A DNA stretch of 64,000 bases, from the NCBI GenBank assembly GCA_016720805.1, contig JADKJZ010000006.1, positions 1-64,000 of the forward strand. The letters are read 5' to 3'. Source of the DNA: Gemmatimonadota bacterium (lineage in GTDB: Bacteria; Gemmatimonadota; Gemmatimonadetes; Gemmatimonadales; GWC2-71-9). The translations under genes were made by a program, and so were the position numbers. Under the pieces are notes generated by a model. That model made no database searches. It was given only the letters and a program-made list of their open reading frames with translations, and had not been told where the DNA came from. Every line of letters starts with the position of its first letter. Position 1 is the first letter of the stretch. Positions 27,598 through 35,860 of the stretch are shown here, piece by piece.

Positions 27598-27602
27598 GCC
27601 GC

Positions 27603-29402
27603 ATGGACCAGTCTCATATCCGCAATTTCTGCATCGTCGCCCACATCGACCACGGCAAGTCCACGCTGGCGGACCGGCTGATCGAACTCACGGGCACCGT
27701 TTCGAAGCGGGAGATGCGCGAGCAACTCACCGACACGATGGACCTCGAGCGCGAGCGCGGGATCACCATCAAGCTCAACGCCGTGCGGATGATGTACGAC
27801 GCCGCCGACGGGGCGGAGTACGCCCTGAACCTGATCGACACCCCGGGCCACGTCGACTTCACCTACGAGGTGTCGCGATCACTGGCCGCCTGCGAGGGCG
27901 CCATCCTGGTGGTCGATGCCTCGCAGGGGATCCAGGCGCAGACGCTCTCCAATCTCTTCCTCGCACTCGACGCGGGGCTCGAGATCATCCCGGTGCTGAA
28001 CAAGATCGACCTCCCCGGCGCCGAGCCCGAGAAGCGCGCCCAGGAGATCATGGCGCTGATCGGGTCCAAGCGCGAGGAGATCCTCGCCGTCTCGGCCAAG
28101 GACGGCACCGGCGTCCCCGAACTCCTCGAGGCGATCGTCGCGCGCATTCCGCGGCCGCGTGGCGACACCACCGCGCCGTTCCGCGCGCTGATCTTCGATT
28201 CGTACTACGACCGCTACCGCGGCGCGATCCCCTCGATCCGCGTGGTCGACGGTGAACTCAAGAGCGGGATGAAGATCGCCTTCGGCGCCCACCCCGACGA
28301 CGTCTACGAGATCGACTCGGTCGGCCACCTCGCGCTCGGCCAGCGCACGGCACCGGTGCTGCAGGCCGGCGAGGTCGGCTACTTCATCGCCAACCTTCGC
28401 AACGTCCGCGATGCCCGCGTCGGCGACACCGTGCTCGACGCGACGCGCAAGGCGTCCGAGCTGCTGGCAGGCTATCGCGAGGTCCGCTCGATGGTCTTCG
28501 CCGGCGTCTACCCCGCCGACGCTGCCCAGTACGAGGACCTGCGCGACGCGCTCGAGAAGCTCTGCCTCAACGACGCCTCGCTGCAATACGAGCCGGAAAG
28601 CTCGACGGCCCTGGGCTTCGGCTTCCGCTGCGGCTTCCTCGGCCTGCTCCACCTCGAGATCGTGCAGGAACGCCTCGAGCGCGAGTTCAACCTCGACCTG
28701 ATCACCACCGTCCCGACGGTGGAGTACCACGTCTTCAAGACCGATGGCGACATGGTCGCGGTCGAGAATCCGAGCGACCTCCCCGACGTGGCCAACATCA
28801 GCCGCATCGAGGAGCCGTACGTGAAGGCGCGCATCATGGCACCGACCGAGTACATCGGCGGCATCATGAAGCTCGGGCAGGAGCGGCGCGGCGACTACCA
28901 CGGCATGACCTATCTCGACACCGCGCGCGTGGAGTTCTCCTTCTCCTTCCCGCTCGGCGAGATCGTGCTCGACTTCTACGACAAGCTGAAGTCGGTCTCC
29001 CGCGGCTACGCCTCGCTCGACTACGAGATGGACGGCTTCCGCGCCTCGCCCCTGGTGCGCCTCGACATGCTGATCAATGGCGACCCGATCGACGCCTTCT
29101 CGGTGATCATCCACAAGGACAAGGCGTACGAGTGGGGCCGCAAGCTCGCCGAGAAGTTGAAGGAACTGATTCCGCGGCAGCTCTTCGCCGTGGCGATCCA
29201 GGCGGCGATCGGGCAGAAGGTCGTCGCGCGCGAGACGATCTCGCCGATGCGGAAGGACGTCCTCGCGAAGTGCTACGGCGGCGACATCACCCGGAAGCGG
29301 AAGCTCCTTGAGAAGCAGAAGGAGGGGAAGAAGCGGATGAAGCAGGTCGGCAGCGTCGAGATCCCGCAGGAAGCCTTCCTCGCGGTCCTTCAGGTCGAGT
29401 AG
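27603..29402 (+). CDS. lepA: Elongation factor 4 (LepA), back-translocating GTPase
   Basis: 599-residue ribosomal GTPase. ATG 27603 (MDQSHIRNFCIVAHIDHGKS) was chosen over an in-frame start 9 codons up because of the TATATT box between them. GTPase motifs: AHIDHGKSTLADRLIE (P-loop), DTPGHVDFTYEVSRSLAACE (G3), NKIDLPGAEP (G4). LepA-specific stretches: MVFAGVYPADAAQYEDLRDA, GFRCGFLGLLHLEIVQERLE, PTEYIGGIMKL, RGDYHGMTYLD, and the C-terminal domain ending DVLAKCYGGDITRKRKLLEK, QKEGKKRMKQVGSVEIPQEA, FLAVLQ. It opens a + strand operon of about ten genes. Confidence 0.97.
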   Translation: MDQSHIRNFCIVAHIDHGKSTLADRLIELTGTVSKREMREQLTDTMDLERERGITIKLNAVRMMYDAADGAEYALNLIDTPGHVDFTYEVSRSLAACEGAILVVDASQGIQAQTLSNLFLALDAGLEIIPVLNKIDLPGAEPEKRAQEIMALIGSKREEILAVSAKDGTGVPELLEAIVARIPRPRGDTTAPFRALIFDSYYDRYRGAIPSIRVVDGELKSGMKIAFGAHPDDVYEIDSVGHLALGQRTAPVLQAGEVGYFIANLRNVRDARVGDTVLDATRKASELLAGYREVRSMVFAGVYPADAAQYEDLRDALEKLCLNDASLQYEPESSTALGFGFRCGFLGLLHLEIVQERLEREFNLDLITTVPTVEYHVFKTDGDMVAVENPSDLPDVANISRIEEPYVKARIMAPTEYIGGIMKLGQERRGDYHGMTYLDTARVEFSFSFPLGEIVLDFYDKLKSVSRGYASLDYEMDGFRASPLVRLDMLINGDPIDAFSVIIHKDKAYEWGRKLAEKLKELIPRQLFAVAIQAAIGQKVVARETISPMRKDVLAKCYGGDITRKRKLLEKQKEGKKRMKQVGSVEIPQEAFLAVLQVE

Positions 29403-29405
29403 CGA

Positions 29406-30633
29406 TTGTCCGGTCTCCCGGCGACGGCGCGCATCGGCTTCGACGCGGTTCGCGCGCTCCGGAACAGCACCGGACTCGGCAACTACGCCCGTCACCTGCT
29501 CCGCGGCCTGCACGACGCGGCACCCCAGCTGGCGCTGCACCTCTACGCCCCGCGTCCGGCACGGCCCCCATTCGCGGGACTGTCCGCCGAACTGGGCGCC
29601 ACGCTCCACCTGCCGCCGGCGCCGTGGCAGCCGATCGGGTTGCGGGCGATCTGGCGAACCACGCGCCTCGGACGGACGGCGGCGCGGGATGGTATCGCGC
29701 TCTACCACGGCCTGACCCACGAGATCCCGCGCGACCTTCCCGCGACCGGCGTCCCGTCCGTCGTCACGATCCACGACCTGCTCTTCCACACGCACCCCGA
29801 GCTCTTTTCCGCGATTGATCGGCGCAGCTATGCCTGGCGCTATCGCTGGAGCATCGAACACGCGACGGCACTGCTGGCCGTCTCGACCCACACGCGGGAT
29901 GAGCTCCAGCAACTGCTCGGCGTCCCCAAGCGCGGATCGCGGTGGTCCCGCCGGCCCGTGACCCCGCTTCGCCGTGCGTGCCTCGGACGCCGATCGAGCC
30001 GCGACGCGCGCGCGCCACGGCGTGCCGACAGAGTATCTGATCGCGGTCGGCACCTTCGAGCCCCGGAAGAACCAGCGGCTCGCGCTGCAAGCCCTCGCGG
30101 CATTGCCGACGGACGCCCCGCCGCTGGTGCTGGTGGGTCGCGACGGTGGCAGCGAGTCCGCCCTCCGCGAGGAGGCGCGCACGCTCGGGGTGGCGAGTCG
30201 GGTGCGATTCCTCACCGACGTCACCGCGGATGAGCTCCCGTCGCTGCTCCAGGGGGCGACGCTGGCGCTTTACCTCTCCCGCGCCGAGGGATTCGGCATG
30301 CCGGTGGTCGAGGCGATGAGCGCGGGCGTGCCGGTGGTCATCGCCAATGGCCCGCACCTCCGGGACGCGGGCGGCGATGCGGCGGTCCCGGTCGCCCCGG
30401 ACGACCCGGCGGCGCTGGCTGCCGCGATCCTCGGGCTGCTCGAATCCAGCGACCACCGGAGCGCGGCCATCGGCGCCGGGACGCGGCATGCTGCGACTTT
30501 CGACACGCCCGCGCTGGCGCGACGGCTCCTCTCGGTCTACGATGCAGTAGTCTCGGGCGGTCCGCTCCCGGACGGACCCGACACGCACCTGCCGGCTGCC
30601 ACCCCCAGACCCCCGTTGGAGACCACCCTGTGA
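29406..30633 (+). CDS. Family 1 (GT-B) glycosyltransferase, interrupted by frameshifts
   Basis: Mannosyltransferase-like GT4 enzyme, about 408 residues if repaired. TTG 29406 lies 3 bp after lepA. The first frame covers the N-terminal domain: ARIGFDAVRALRNSTGLGNY, VVTIHDLLFHTHPELFSAID, LLAVSTHTRDELQQLLGVPK. Between about 29930 and 29970 two compensating indels are needed to reach the second frame: YLIAVGTFEPRKNQRLALQA, then LVLVGRDGG, VRFLTDVTADELPSLLQGAT, LYLSRAEGFGMPVVEAMSAG (donor-binding EGFG and E7E-type motif), ending at 30633. The sugar and acceptor are unknown. Neighbouring genes are intact, so this could be a base error or a true mutation. Confidence 0.75.
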
Positions 30634-31610
30634 AGTGGGTTCTCGGCATTGACATTGGTGGCACCAATCTCGTCGTCGGGGCCGTCGCCGCCGATGGCTC
30701 GCGAGTCATCGGCGACCACGCGCGGCCGACCGATCCGAGTCGGGGCCCGGACGCGATCGTCCAGGATCTGACCGAAATGGGACGCCAGACCTTTGCCGCG
30801 CTCGAGGCCGCCGTGCCCGGCGCCGAGGTGCTCGGCATCGGCGTCGGTGCCCCCGGACCACTCGACACGCGCGCCGGCGTGGTCCTGCTCACGCCAAACC
30901 TCGGCTGGGTGAACATGCCGCTGCGGGCCAGGCTGGCCGAGGGGCTGGGCCTCGTCACCGCGCTCGACAACGACGCCAACTGTGCCGTCCTCGGCGAAGC
31001 GTGGGTCGGCGCGGCGCGCGGCGGCACGCACGTGATCGGCATGACCATCGGGACGGGGATCGGCGGCGGGATCGTCCTCAACGGCAAGCTCCATCACGGC
31101 GCGTCCGATTGCGCGGGCGAGATCGGCCACGTGACCATCGACCTCGACGGCCGACGCTGCGGCTGCGGCAACTACGGCTGCCTCGAGGCGTATGCCTCGG
31201 GTCCGGCGATTGCCCGCCGAGCCGTCGAGCAGGTCGAATCGGGTTCCGAGAGCATCCTCTCCGAGTTGGTCGGGGGCGACCTGAGCAAGGTCACTGCCGC
31301 CACGGTGTACGAGGCGGCGAAGCAGGGCGATGCCGTCGCCGACGAGGTCGTCCGCACCACGGCACGCTATCTCGGGACCGGCGTGGCCAACCTGCTGAAC
31401 ATCTTCAATCCCGACCTGGTCGTGATCGTCGGCGGCGTCACCCAGGCCGGCGAGAATCTCTTCGAGCCGCTCCGCCGCGAGGTGGCGCGCCGCGCCTTCA
31501 AGCCGGCGGTCCAGGCCTGCCGAATCGTCCCGGGTGAACTGGGCGGGTTGGCCGGGGTCTATGGTGCCGCGCGCGCCTTCCTGAACCAGCGCGAGCAGGG
31601 ACTGCTCTGA
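30630..31610 (+). CDS. ROK family sugar kinase, probable glucokinase
   Basis: 326 residues; GTG 30630 overlaps the preceding stop. Motifs: VLGIDIGGTNLVVGAVAADG (phosphate 1 site), GVGAPGPLDTRAGVVL, LDNDANCAVLGEAWVGAARG (catalytic Asp in DNDAN), MTIGTGIGGGIVLNGKLHHG, AGEIGHVTIDLDG, and the ROK zinc motif CGCGNYGCLEAYASG. The ExGH sequence with this zinc motif fits glucokinases of the ROK family. ATP is the likely phosphate donor. It is followed by a PfkB kinase with 1-base overlap, suggesting a small sugar-phosphorylation unit inside the lepA operon. Confidence 0.88.
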   Translation: MKWVLGIDIGGTNLVVGAVAADGSRVIGDHARPTDPSRGPDAIVQDLTEMGRQTFAALEAAVPGAEVLGIGVGAPGPLDTRAGVVLLTPNLGWVNMPLRARLAEGLGLVTALDNDANCAVLGEAWVGAARGGTHVIGMTIGTGIGGGIVLNGKLHHGASDCAGEIGHVTIDLDGRRCGCGNYGCLEAYASGPAIARRAVEQVESGSESILSELVGGDLSKVTAATVYEAAKQGDAVADEVVRTTARYLGTGVANLLNIFNPDLVVIVGGVTQAGENLFEPLRREVARRAFKPAVQACRIVPGELGGLAGVYGAARAFLNQREQGLL

Positions 31611-32569
31611 TGCCACGCGTCGGTGTGCTCGGTTCCCTCGTCTGGGACGAGATCCACGGCCGAGACCCACTCGCCGCGCCAGTCGAGGAGTGGGGCGGGA
31701 TCGCCTACGCGCTGGCTGCGATGGACGCCGCGCTCCCGGCGGACTGGGAGATGGTGCCGCTCATCAAGGTGGGTGCCGATCTCGCACCGAAGGCTGCCGA
31801 GTTCTACCGCTCGCTGCAGCGGCTCGCCCCCGGCACGCGTCCGATTGAGGTGCCGGTGCCGAACAATCGCGTCACCCTGCGCTACGAGTCGACCGACCGA
31901 CGCTGCGAGCAGATGGCCGGCGGCGTCCCCGGTTGGACCTGGCCCGAGCTCGGCCCGATGGTCGCCGACCTCGACGCGCTGTACGTCAACTTCATTTCCG
32001 GATTCGAGTGCTGCCTCTTCACGGCGCAACAACTGGGGCACGGCTTCACGGGGCCCATCTACGCAGACCTGCACTCGCTCTTTCTTGCCAAGGGCAGTGA
32101 CGGCATGCGCTCGCTGCAACCGTTGCCCGATGCCGCGGCGTGGCTGGGCTGTTTCGATTGCGTGCAGCTCAATGAGGATGAGATGCTGCAGCTCGCCGCC
32201 GATCCGCTGGTCGTGTCGGCCGAGGCGCTGCGTGCGGGCGTGTCGCTGCTGACGGTCACGGTCGGCCCGCGTGGTGCGATCTACGTGGCGCGGCCGGGGT
32301 TCGATCGGCTCGCCGACCTCGGCAACGCGTCGCTTGCTGCGGCCGGCGGTGCCGTGCGCACGGCGCTGCTCGCCCCGCCAGCGGTCGATGCCATCGACCC
32401 GACCGGATGCGGCGATGTGTTCGGTGCGACCTGCTTCGCCCATCTCCTGGCCGGCGACGATGTTGCCGGCGCGGTGACGGCAGCCAATCGCGCTGCTGCG
32501 CGCAACGCCGCCTTCCGCGGCGCCACCTTCCTGGCCCGCCAGCTGCGCGGCGACCTGGTGCTCGCCTGA
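31610..32569 (+). CDS. PfkB family carbohydrate or nucleoside kinase
   Basis: 319 residues, ribokinase fold. Visible: N-terminal VGVLGSLVWDEIHGRD, a GG segment (VEEWGGIAYALAAMDAAL) that binds the sugar, CVQLNEDEMLQL, TVTVGPRGAIYV and the C-terminal PfkB signature DAIDPTGCGDVFGATCFAHL with catalytic Asp in GCGD. The substrate is not clear; the lid segment is unlike that of classical ribokinase. Start ATG overlaps the ROK stop, and the end overlaps the next gene by one base. Confidence 0.85.
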   Translation: MPRVGVLGSLVWDEIHGRDPLAAPVEEWGGIAYALAAMDAALPADWEMVPLIKVGADLAPKAAEFYRSLQRLAPGTRPIEVPVPNNRVTLRYESTDRRCEQMAGGVPGWTWPELGPMVADLDALYVNFISGFECCLFTAQQLGHGFTGPIYADLHSLFLAKGSDGMRSLQPLPDAAAWLGCFDCVQLNEDEMLQLAADPLVVSAEALRAGVSLLTVTVGPRGAIYVARPGFDRLADLGNASLAAAGGAVRTALLAPPAVDAIDPTGCGDVFGATCFAHLLAGDDVAGAVTAANRAAARNAAFRGATFLARQLRGDLVLA

Positions 32570-33465
32570 TGCATGTCGTCCCGGTACCCGCCTTTCTCGA
32601 TGATCGCAGCCTCGATCACCTCGCGGCGCAGTTGCCGCCGTGGCCACCCGAGGGCCGACTGCTGGTCGACGCCCACGCGACTGAATGGTCGTCACCGGCC
32701 GGCTTCACCGCCCTCCTGACGCTGGGGCAGTCGCTGGCCGAGCTCGGAGCGCCGAAGCCGCGACTCACGCTGCCGGGCAACGACAGCGTCGCCTCCTATT
32801 GGGCCAAGGCCGGCTTTCTCCATCACGCCGATGCCCTCTTCGAGCTGCACGGCAAGGTGCCGCGCCGCCGTCCCGATGATGCGAGCGAGACGCTGCTCGA
32901 TGTGACGCCGATTCGCGAATCGAAGGATGTCCACGAAGTGGTGGGACGGATCAACGAGCGCTCGACCCAGATCCTCAAGCGCGAGCTCGACCTCGAGGCC
33001 AGCGTCGTCGGCGGCTTCGGGCAGTCGCTCTCGGAGACCTGCCAGAACATCACCGAGCACGCCGGCACCGGCGGCTGGGTGGCGGTGCACGTCTACAACT
33101 TCCGCAAGCGACTCGGCCGCAAAGCGGTCGTCATCGCCGTGAGCGATGCCGGCATCGGCTTCCGCCGGTCGCTCGAGGCCACACAGGCCAAGCGCTTCGG
33201 CGATCGCTGGGGCGACGGCCTCGCGATCGAGACGGCGCTGATCCACAACATCTCCCGCTTCCGCGATCCGGGCCGCGGACAAGGACTTGCCGGCACCAAG
33301 CGCTACCTCGCGCGCTGGCAGGGAAAGATCTCGATCCGTTCCGGCACCGCGCGCGTCTGCATCCCGCAGCCGTGGGATGATGAACCGCCGATGTCGGAAG
33401 GGCTCGCGTGGTTCCCCGGCTCGCAGGTCACCATCATCATCCCGGCCCGCGAGATGGCAGGATGA
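32569..33465 (+). CDS. STAS-like plus histidine-kinase-type ATPase (HATPase) fusion protein
   Basis: 298 residues, soluble. Residues 1-95 look STAS/MlaB-like (LLVDAHATEWSSPAGFTALL, then a helix TLGQSLAEL). Residues 120-265 form a GHKL ATPase: N-box SLSETCQNITEHAG (156-166), G1 box AVSDAGIGFRRSL with Asp193, and a G2-like GRGQGLAGTKRYLARW (236-250). No HisKA/phosphoacceptor His or transmembrane part, so it resembles anti-sigma serine kinases (RsbW/SpoIIAB) or metal-sensing HATPases more than a sensor kinase. It is followed, with 4-bp overlap, by a STAS-like protein, suggesting a partner-switching pair. Targets unknown. Confidence 0.72.
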   Translation: MHVVPVPAFLDDRSLDHLAAQLPPWPPEGRLLVDAHATEWSSPAGFTALLTLGQSLAELGAPKPRLTLPGNDSVASYWAKAGFLHHADALFELHGKVPRRRPDDASETLLDVTPIRESKDVHEVVGRINERSTQILKRELDLEASVVGGFGQSLSETCQNITEHAGTGGWVAVHVYNFRKRLGRKAVVIAVSDAGIGFRRSLEATQAKRFGDRWGDGLAIETALIHNISRFRDPGRGQGLAGTKRYLARWQGKISIRSGTARVCIPQPWDDEPPMSEGLAWFPGSQVTIIIPAREMAG

Positions 33466-34007
33466 GCGCGGTCATCCACCTCGAGCGGCTGTTGCACGAG
33501 ACGATCGCCACGCCGTACTCCGACCTCGTCACGCGCCCCACCGGGGCTGCCGTGCGCCAGCGCGTGTTCGACGCGCTGCGTGAAGCCGCAGGGCAGGACG
33601 CCCAGCTCGACTTCTCAGCGGTCGGGCTGGTCGATTTCTCCTGCGCCGACGAAGTGGTGGCCAAGCTGCTCAATCAGTTGGCACAATTGCCGATCCTCCG
33701 ACTGGGACTGCGCGGCCTGCGCGAGGACCACGCCGAGGCGATCGAGAATGCGTTGCACTGCCACGGCCTCGCGGTGGTGGCGCTCTTTGCCGACTCGCCT
33801 CGCCCACGACTGCTTGGCCGCGTCCCGGACGACTGGCGCGAGGTCTTCGCCGTGCTGGGCGATCTCGGTCGCGCCGCGCCCCCGCCGGTGGCCGAGCGGT
33901 TGGCCTGGCCGGCGGCCCGCGCCCACGACGCACTGGCCGCGCTCGCCCAACGGGGCTGCCTCCTCGCGCACCCCGACGACACGTACGAACTGGGAGCCGT
34001 CGCATGA
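33462..34007 (+). CDS. STAS-like protein with C-terminal winged-helix-like segment
   Basis: 181 residues. The central portion DAQLDFSAVGLVDFSCADEV, VAKLLNQLAQLPILRLGLRG has the beta-strand, D-[FS]-S and helix pattern of STAS domains; the phospho-acceptor serine could be one of the serines in VDFSCAD. The C-terminal AHDALAALAQRGCLLAHPDD then TYELGAVA resembles a small winged helix. The N terminus (HLERLLHETIATPYSDLVTR) carries no clear motif. It overlaps the HATPase gene and the following PLP-enzyme gene by 4 bp each. Interpretation as an antagonist partner of the HATPase is inference. Confidence 0.6.
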   Translation: MSAVIHLERLLHETIATPYSDLVTRPTGAAVRQRVFDALREAAGQDAQLDFSAVGLVDFSCADEVVAKLLNQLAQLPILRLGLRGLREDHAEAIENALHCHGLAVVALFADSPRPRLLGRVPDDWREVFAVLGDLGRAAPPPVAERLAWPAARAHDALAALAQRGCLLAHPDDTYELGAVA

Positions 34008-35155
34008 CCACGCCACGCTTGGGGCCGTCCACGATCGCGATCCACGGGGGCAAGCCGCATCGCGGTGCCGACTGGACCCCGGCCGTGACGCCGATCTATC
34101 AGAGCGCCACCTTTCGCAATCCGCTCGGCAGCGACGCGGAGGTGCTCTACACGCGCTACGGCAACAACCCCAATCAGCTCGAACTGGCCGCGCGGTACGC
34201 CGCCCTGGAAGGCGCCGAGGATGCGCTCTTCCTGGCCAGCGGCATGGCGGCGACGGCCTTGGCCCACCTCGCCGTCCTGCGCCCCGGCGACCACCTCCTC
34301 GCCTCGCGCTGGATCTACGGCGGCACCCGGGTCCTGTACGACACCGAGTTCGCCCGCCTCGGCATCGAGGTGACCTACATCGATCCCGACAAGCCGCGCG
34401 AATGGCGCAAGGCGATCCGCCCCACGACTCGCGCGATCTTCGTCGAGGCGCTGACCAATCCGCTGATGCGCGTCGTCGACGTCCCGGCGATCGCCAAGAT
34501 CACCAGCGAACACGGCCTCGCGTTGCTCGTCGACGCGACCTTCTGCTCGCCGGTCATGTTCCGGCCGCTGGAGCACGGCGCCGACATCGTGATCACCAGC
34601 GCCACCAAGTACCTCAATGGCCACAGCGACATCATTGCGGGCGCGATCGCCGGCACGTCGGCCGTGATCGAAGAGGTTACCCGGTTGATGCGGTTGTGGG
34701 GACCGGCGATCGACCCGCACGCGGCCTGGCTGACGGAGCGCGGACTCAAGACGCTCGGGCTCCGCATCGAGCGCCACCACACCAACGCGCTGGCGGTGGC
34801 CCAGTGGGCCGCCGGCAGGCCGGAGTTCAGCGCGGTGCACCACCCCGGGCTGGTGACGCACCCCGACCATGAGCTCGCGACGCGGCTCTTTCAGGGGTAC
34901 GGCGGCATGGTCGGGCTGGTGCTCGAGGGCGGCACGGCGGCCACGCAACGATTCCTCTCCCATCTCCGCCTGGTCACGCACGCCCCGTCATTGGCGGGCG
35001 TCGAATCGCTCGTCTCCGAACCGCGCCTCACCTCCCACAAGGCCCTTGGTGCCGAAGAGCGCGCCGCGCTGGGCATTCCGGATGGCTTCCTGCGCCTCTC
35101 CTGCGGCTGCGAGGACACCGATGATCTACTGGCCGACCTTGCCGGCGCCCTGTAG
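34004..35155 (+). CDS. Trans-sulfuration family PLP enzyme (cystathionine gamma-synthase/lyase-like)
   Basis: 383 residues, fold type I Cys/Met metabolism enzyme. Visible: IAIHGGKPHRG, VTPIYQSATFRNP, YTRYGNNPNQLELAARYAAL, EGAEDALFLASGMAATALAH (PLP phosphate site), FVEALTNPLMRVVDVPAIAK, LLVDATFCSPVMFRPLEHGA, DIVITSATKYLNGHSDIIAG (Lys in SATK forms the Schiff base), and the C-terminal APSLAGVESLVSEP and FLRLSCGCEDTDDLLADLAG. The exact reaction (gamma-synthase, gamma-lyase or O-acetylhomoserine sulfhydrylase) is not decided by these motifs. Start overlaps the STAS-like stop by 4 bp. Confidence 0.86.
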   Translation: MTTPRLGPSTIAIHGGKPHRGADWTPAVTPIYQSATFRNPLGSDAEVLYTRYGNNPNQLELAARYAALEGAEDALFLASGMAATALAHLAVLRPGDHLLASRWIYGGTRVLYDTEFARLGIEVTYIDPDKPREWRKAIRPTTRAIFVEALTNPLMRVVDVPAIAKITSEHGLALLVDATFCSPVMFRPLEHGADIVITSATKYLNGHSDIIAGAIAGTSAVIEEVTRLMRLWGPAIDPHAAWLTERGLKTLGLRIERHHTNALAVAQWAAGRPEFSAVHHPGLVTHPDHELATRLFQGYGGMVGLVLEGGTAATQRFLSHLRLVTHAPSLAGVESLVSEPRLTSHKALGAEERAALGIPDGFLRLSCGCEDTDDLLADLAGAL

Positions 35156-35164
35156 GGTGCCCAC

Positions 35165-35170
35165 TATCTT
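35165..35170 (+). promoter_or_regulatory. -10-like box (TATCTT) 6 nt before ftsE
   Basis: TATCTT, then TCCCTC and GTG 35177. The 21-bp gap after the PLP gene has no Shine-Dalgarno sequence. It may be an internal leaderless promoter giving ftsEX-envC its own expression. Confidence 0.4.
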
Positions 35171-35176
35171 TCCCTC

Positions 35177-35860
35177 GTGATCCGCTTCACGAAGGTCGCC
35201 AAGAATTATCCCAACGGGACCGGGCCCGCCCTCGCGGACGTGACCTTTCACGTCGCGCGCGGTGAATTCGTCTTCCTCACCGGGCATTCCGGCGCCGGCA
35301 AGTCGACGCTGCTGAAGCTCATGTACGGTGGCGAGCAGCCGAGCAGCGGCGATGTCCGCGTCTCGGGCTTCCACATCGGGGCGCTCAAGCGCGATGAAGT
35401 CCCGCGCCTGCGCCGGCGCCTCGGGATCATCTTCCAGGACTTCGGCCTGCTGGAGGACCGGACCGCCAGCGAGAACATCGCCTTCGCGCTCGAAGTGACG
35501 GGGACGCGCGCCGACGTGATTCCCGCGCGCGTCACCAAGGTGCTCGCGCAGGTCGGCCTGCTCCACAAGGCCGAGGCGTTCCCGCGCGAACTCTCCGGCG
35601 GCGAGCAGCAGCGCATCGCCATCGCCCGGGCGCTGGTCAACGACCCGCCGGTCCTCCTCGCCGACGAGCCCACCGGCAACCTCGACGAGCGCGCGACGCG
35701 CGGCGTCTTCCAGCTCCTCACCGACATCAATGCGCAGGGCACCGTGGTGGTGATGGCGACCCACGACCTCGACCTGGTCCGGATGGGTGGGCAACGCACC
35801 CTCGAACTGCGCGACGGCAAGCTGGTCTTCGACTCCGGCAGGGACGGGGGCCCGGGATGA
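35177..35860 (+). CDS. ftsE: Cell division ATP-binding protein FtsE
   Basis: 227-residue ABC ATPase that, with FtsX, transmits ATP hydrolysis across the membrane to switch on septal peptidoglycan hydrolases. Motifs: MIRFTKVAKNYPNGTGPALA, LTGHSGAGKSTLLKLMYGGE (Walker A), IIFQDFGLLEDRTASENIAF (Q-loop), ELSGGEQQRIAIARALVNDP (signature), LLADEPTGNLDE (Walker B) and VVMATHDLDLV (H-loop). The GTG start follows a TATCTT box. The stop overlaps ftsX by 4 bp. Confidence 0.95.
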   Translation: MIRFTKVAKNYPNGTGPALADVTFHVARGEFVFLTGHSGAGKSTLLKLMYGGEQPSSGDVRVSGFHIGALKRDEVPRLRRRLGIIFQDFGLLEDRTASENIAFALEVTGTRADVIPARVTKVLAQVGLLHKAEAFPRELSGGEQQRIAIARALVNDPPVLLADEPTGNLDERATRGVFQLLTDINAQGTVVVMATHDLDLVRMGGQRTLELRDGKLVFDSGRDGGPG

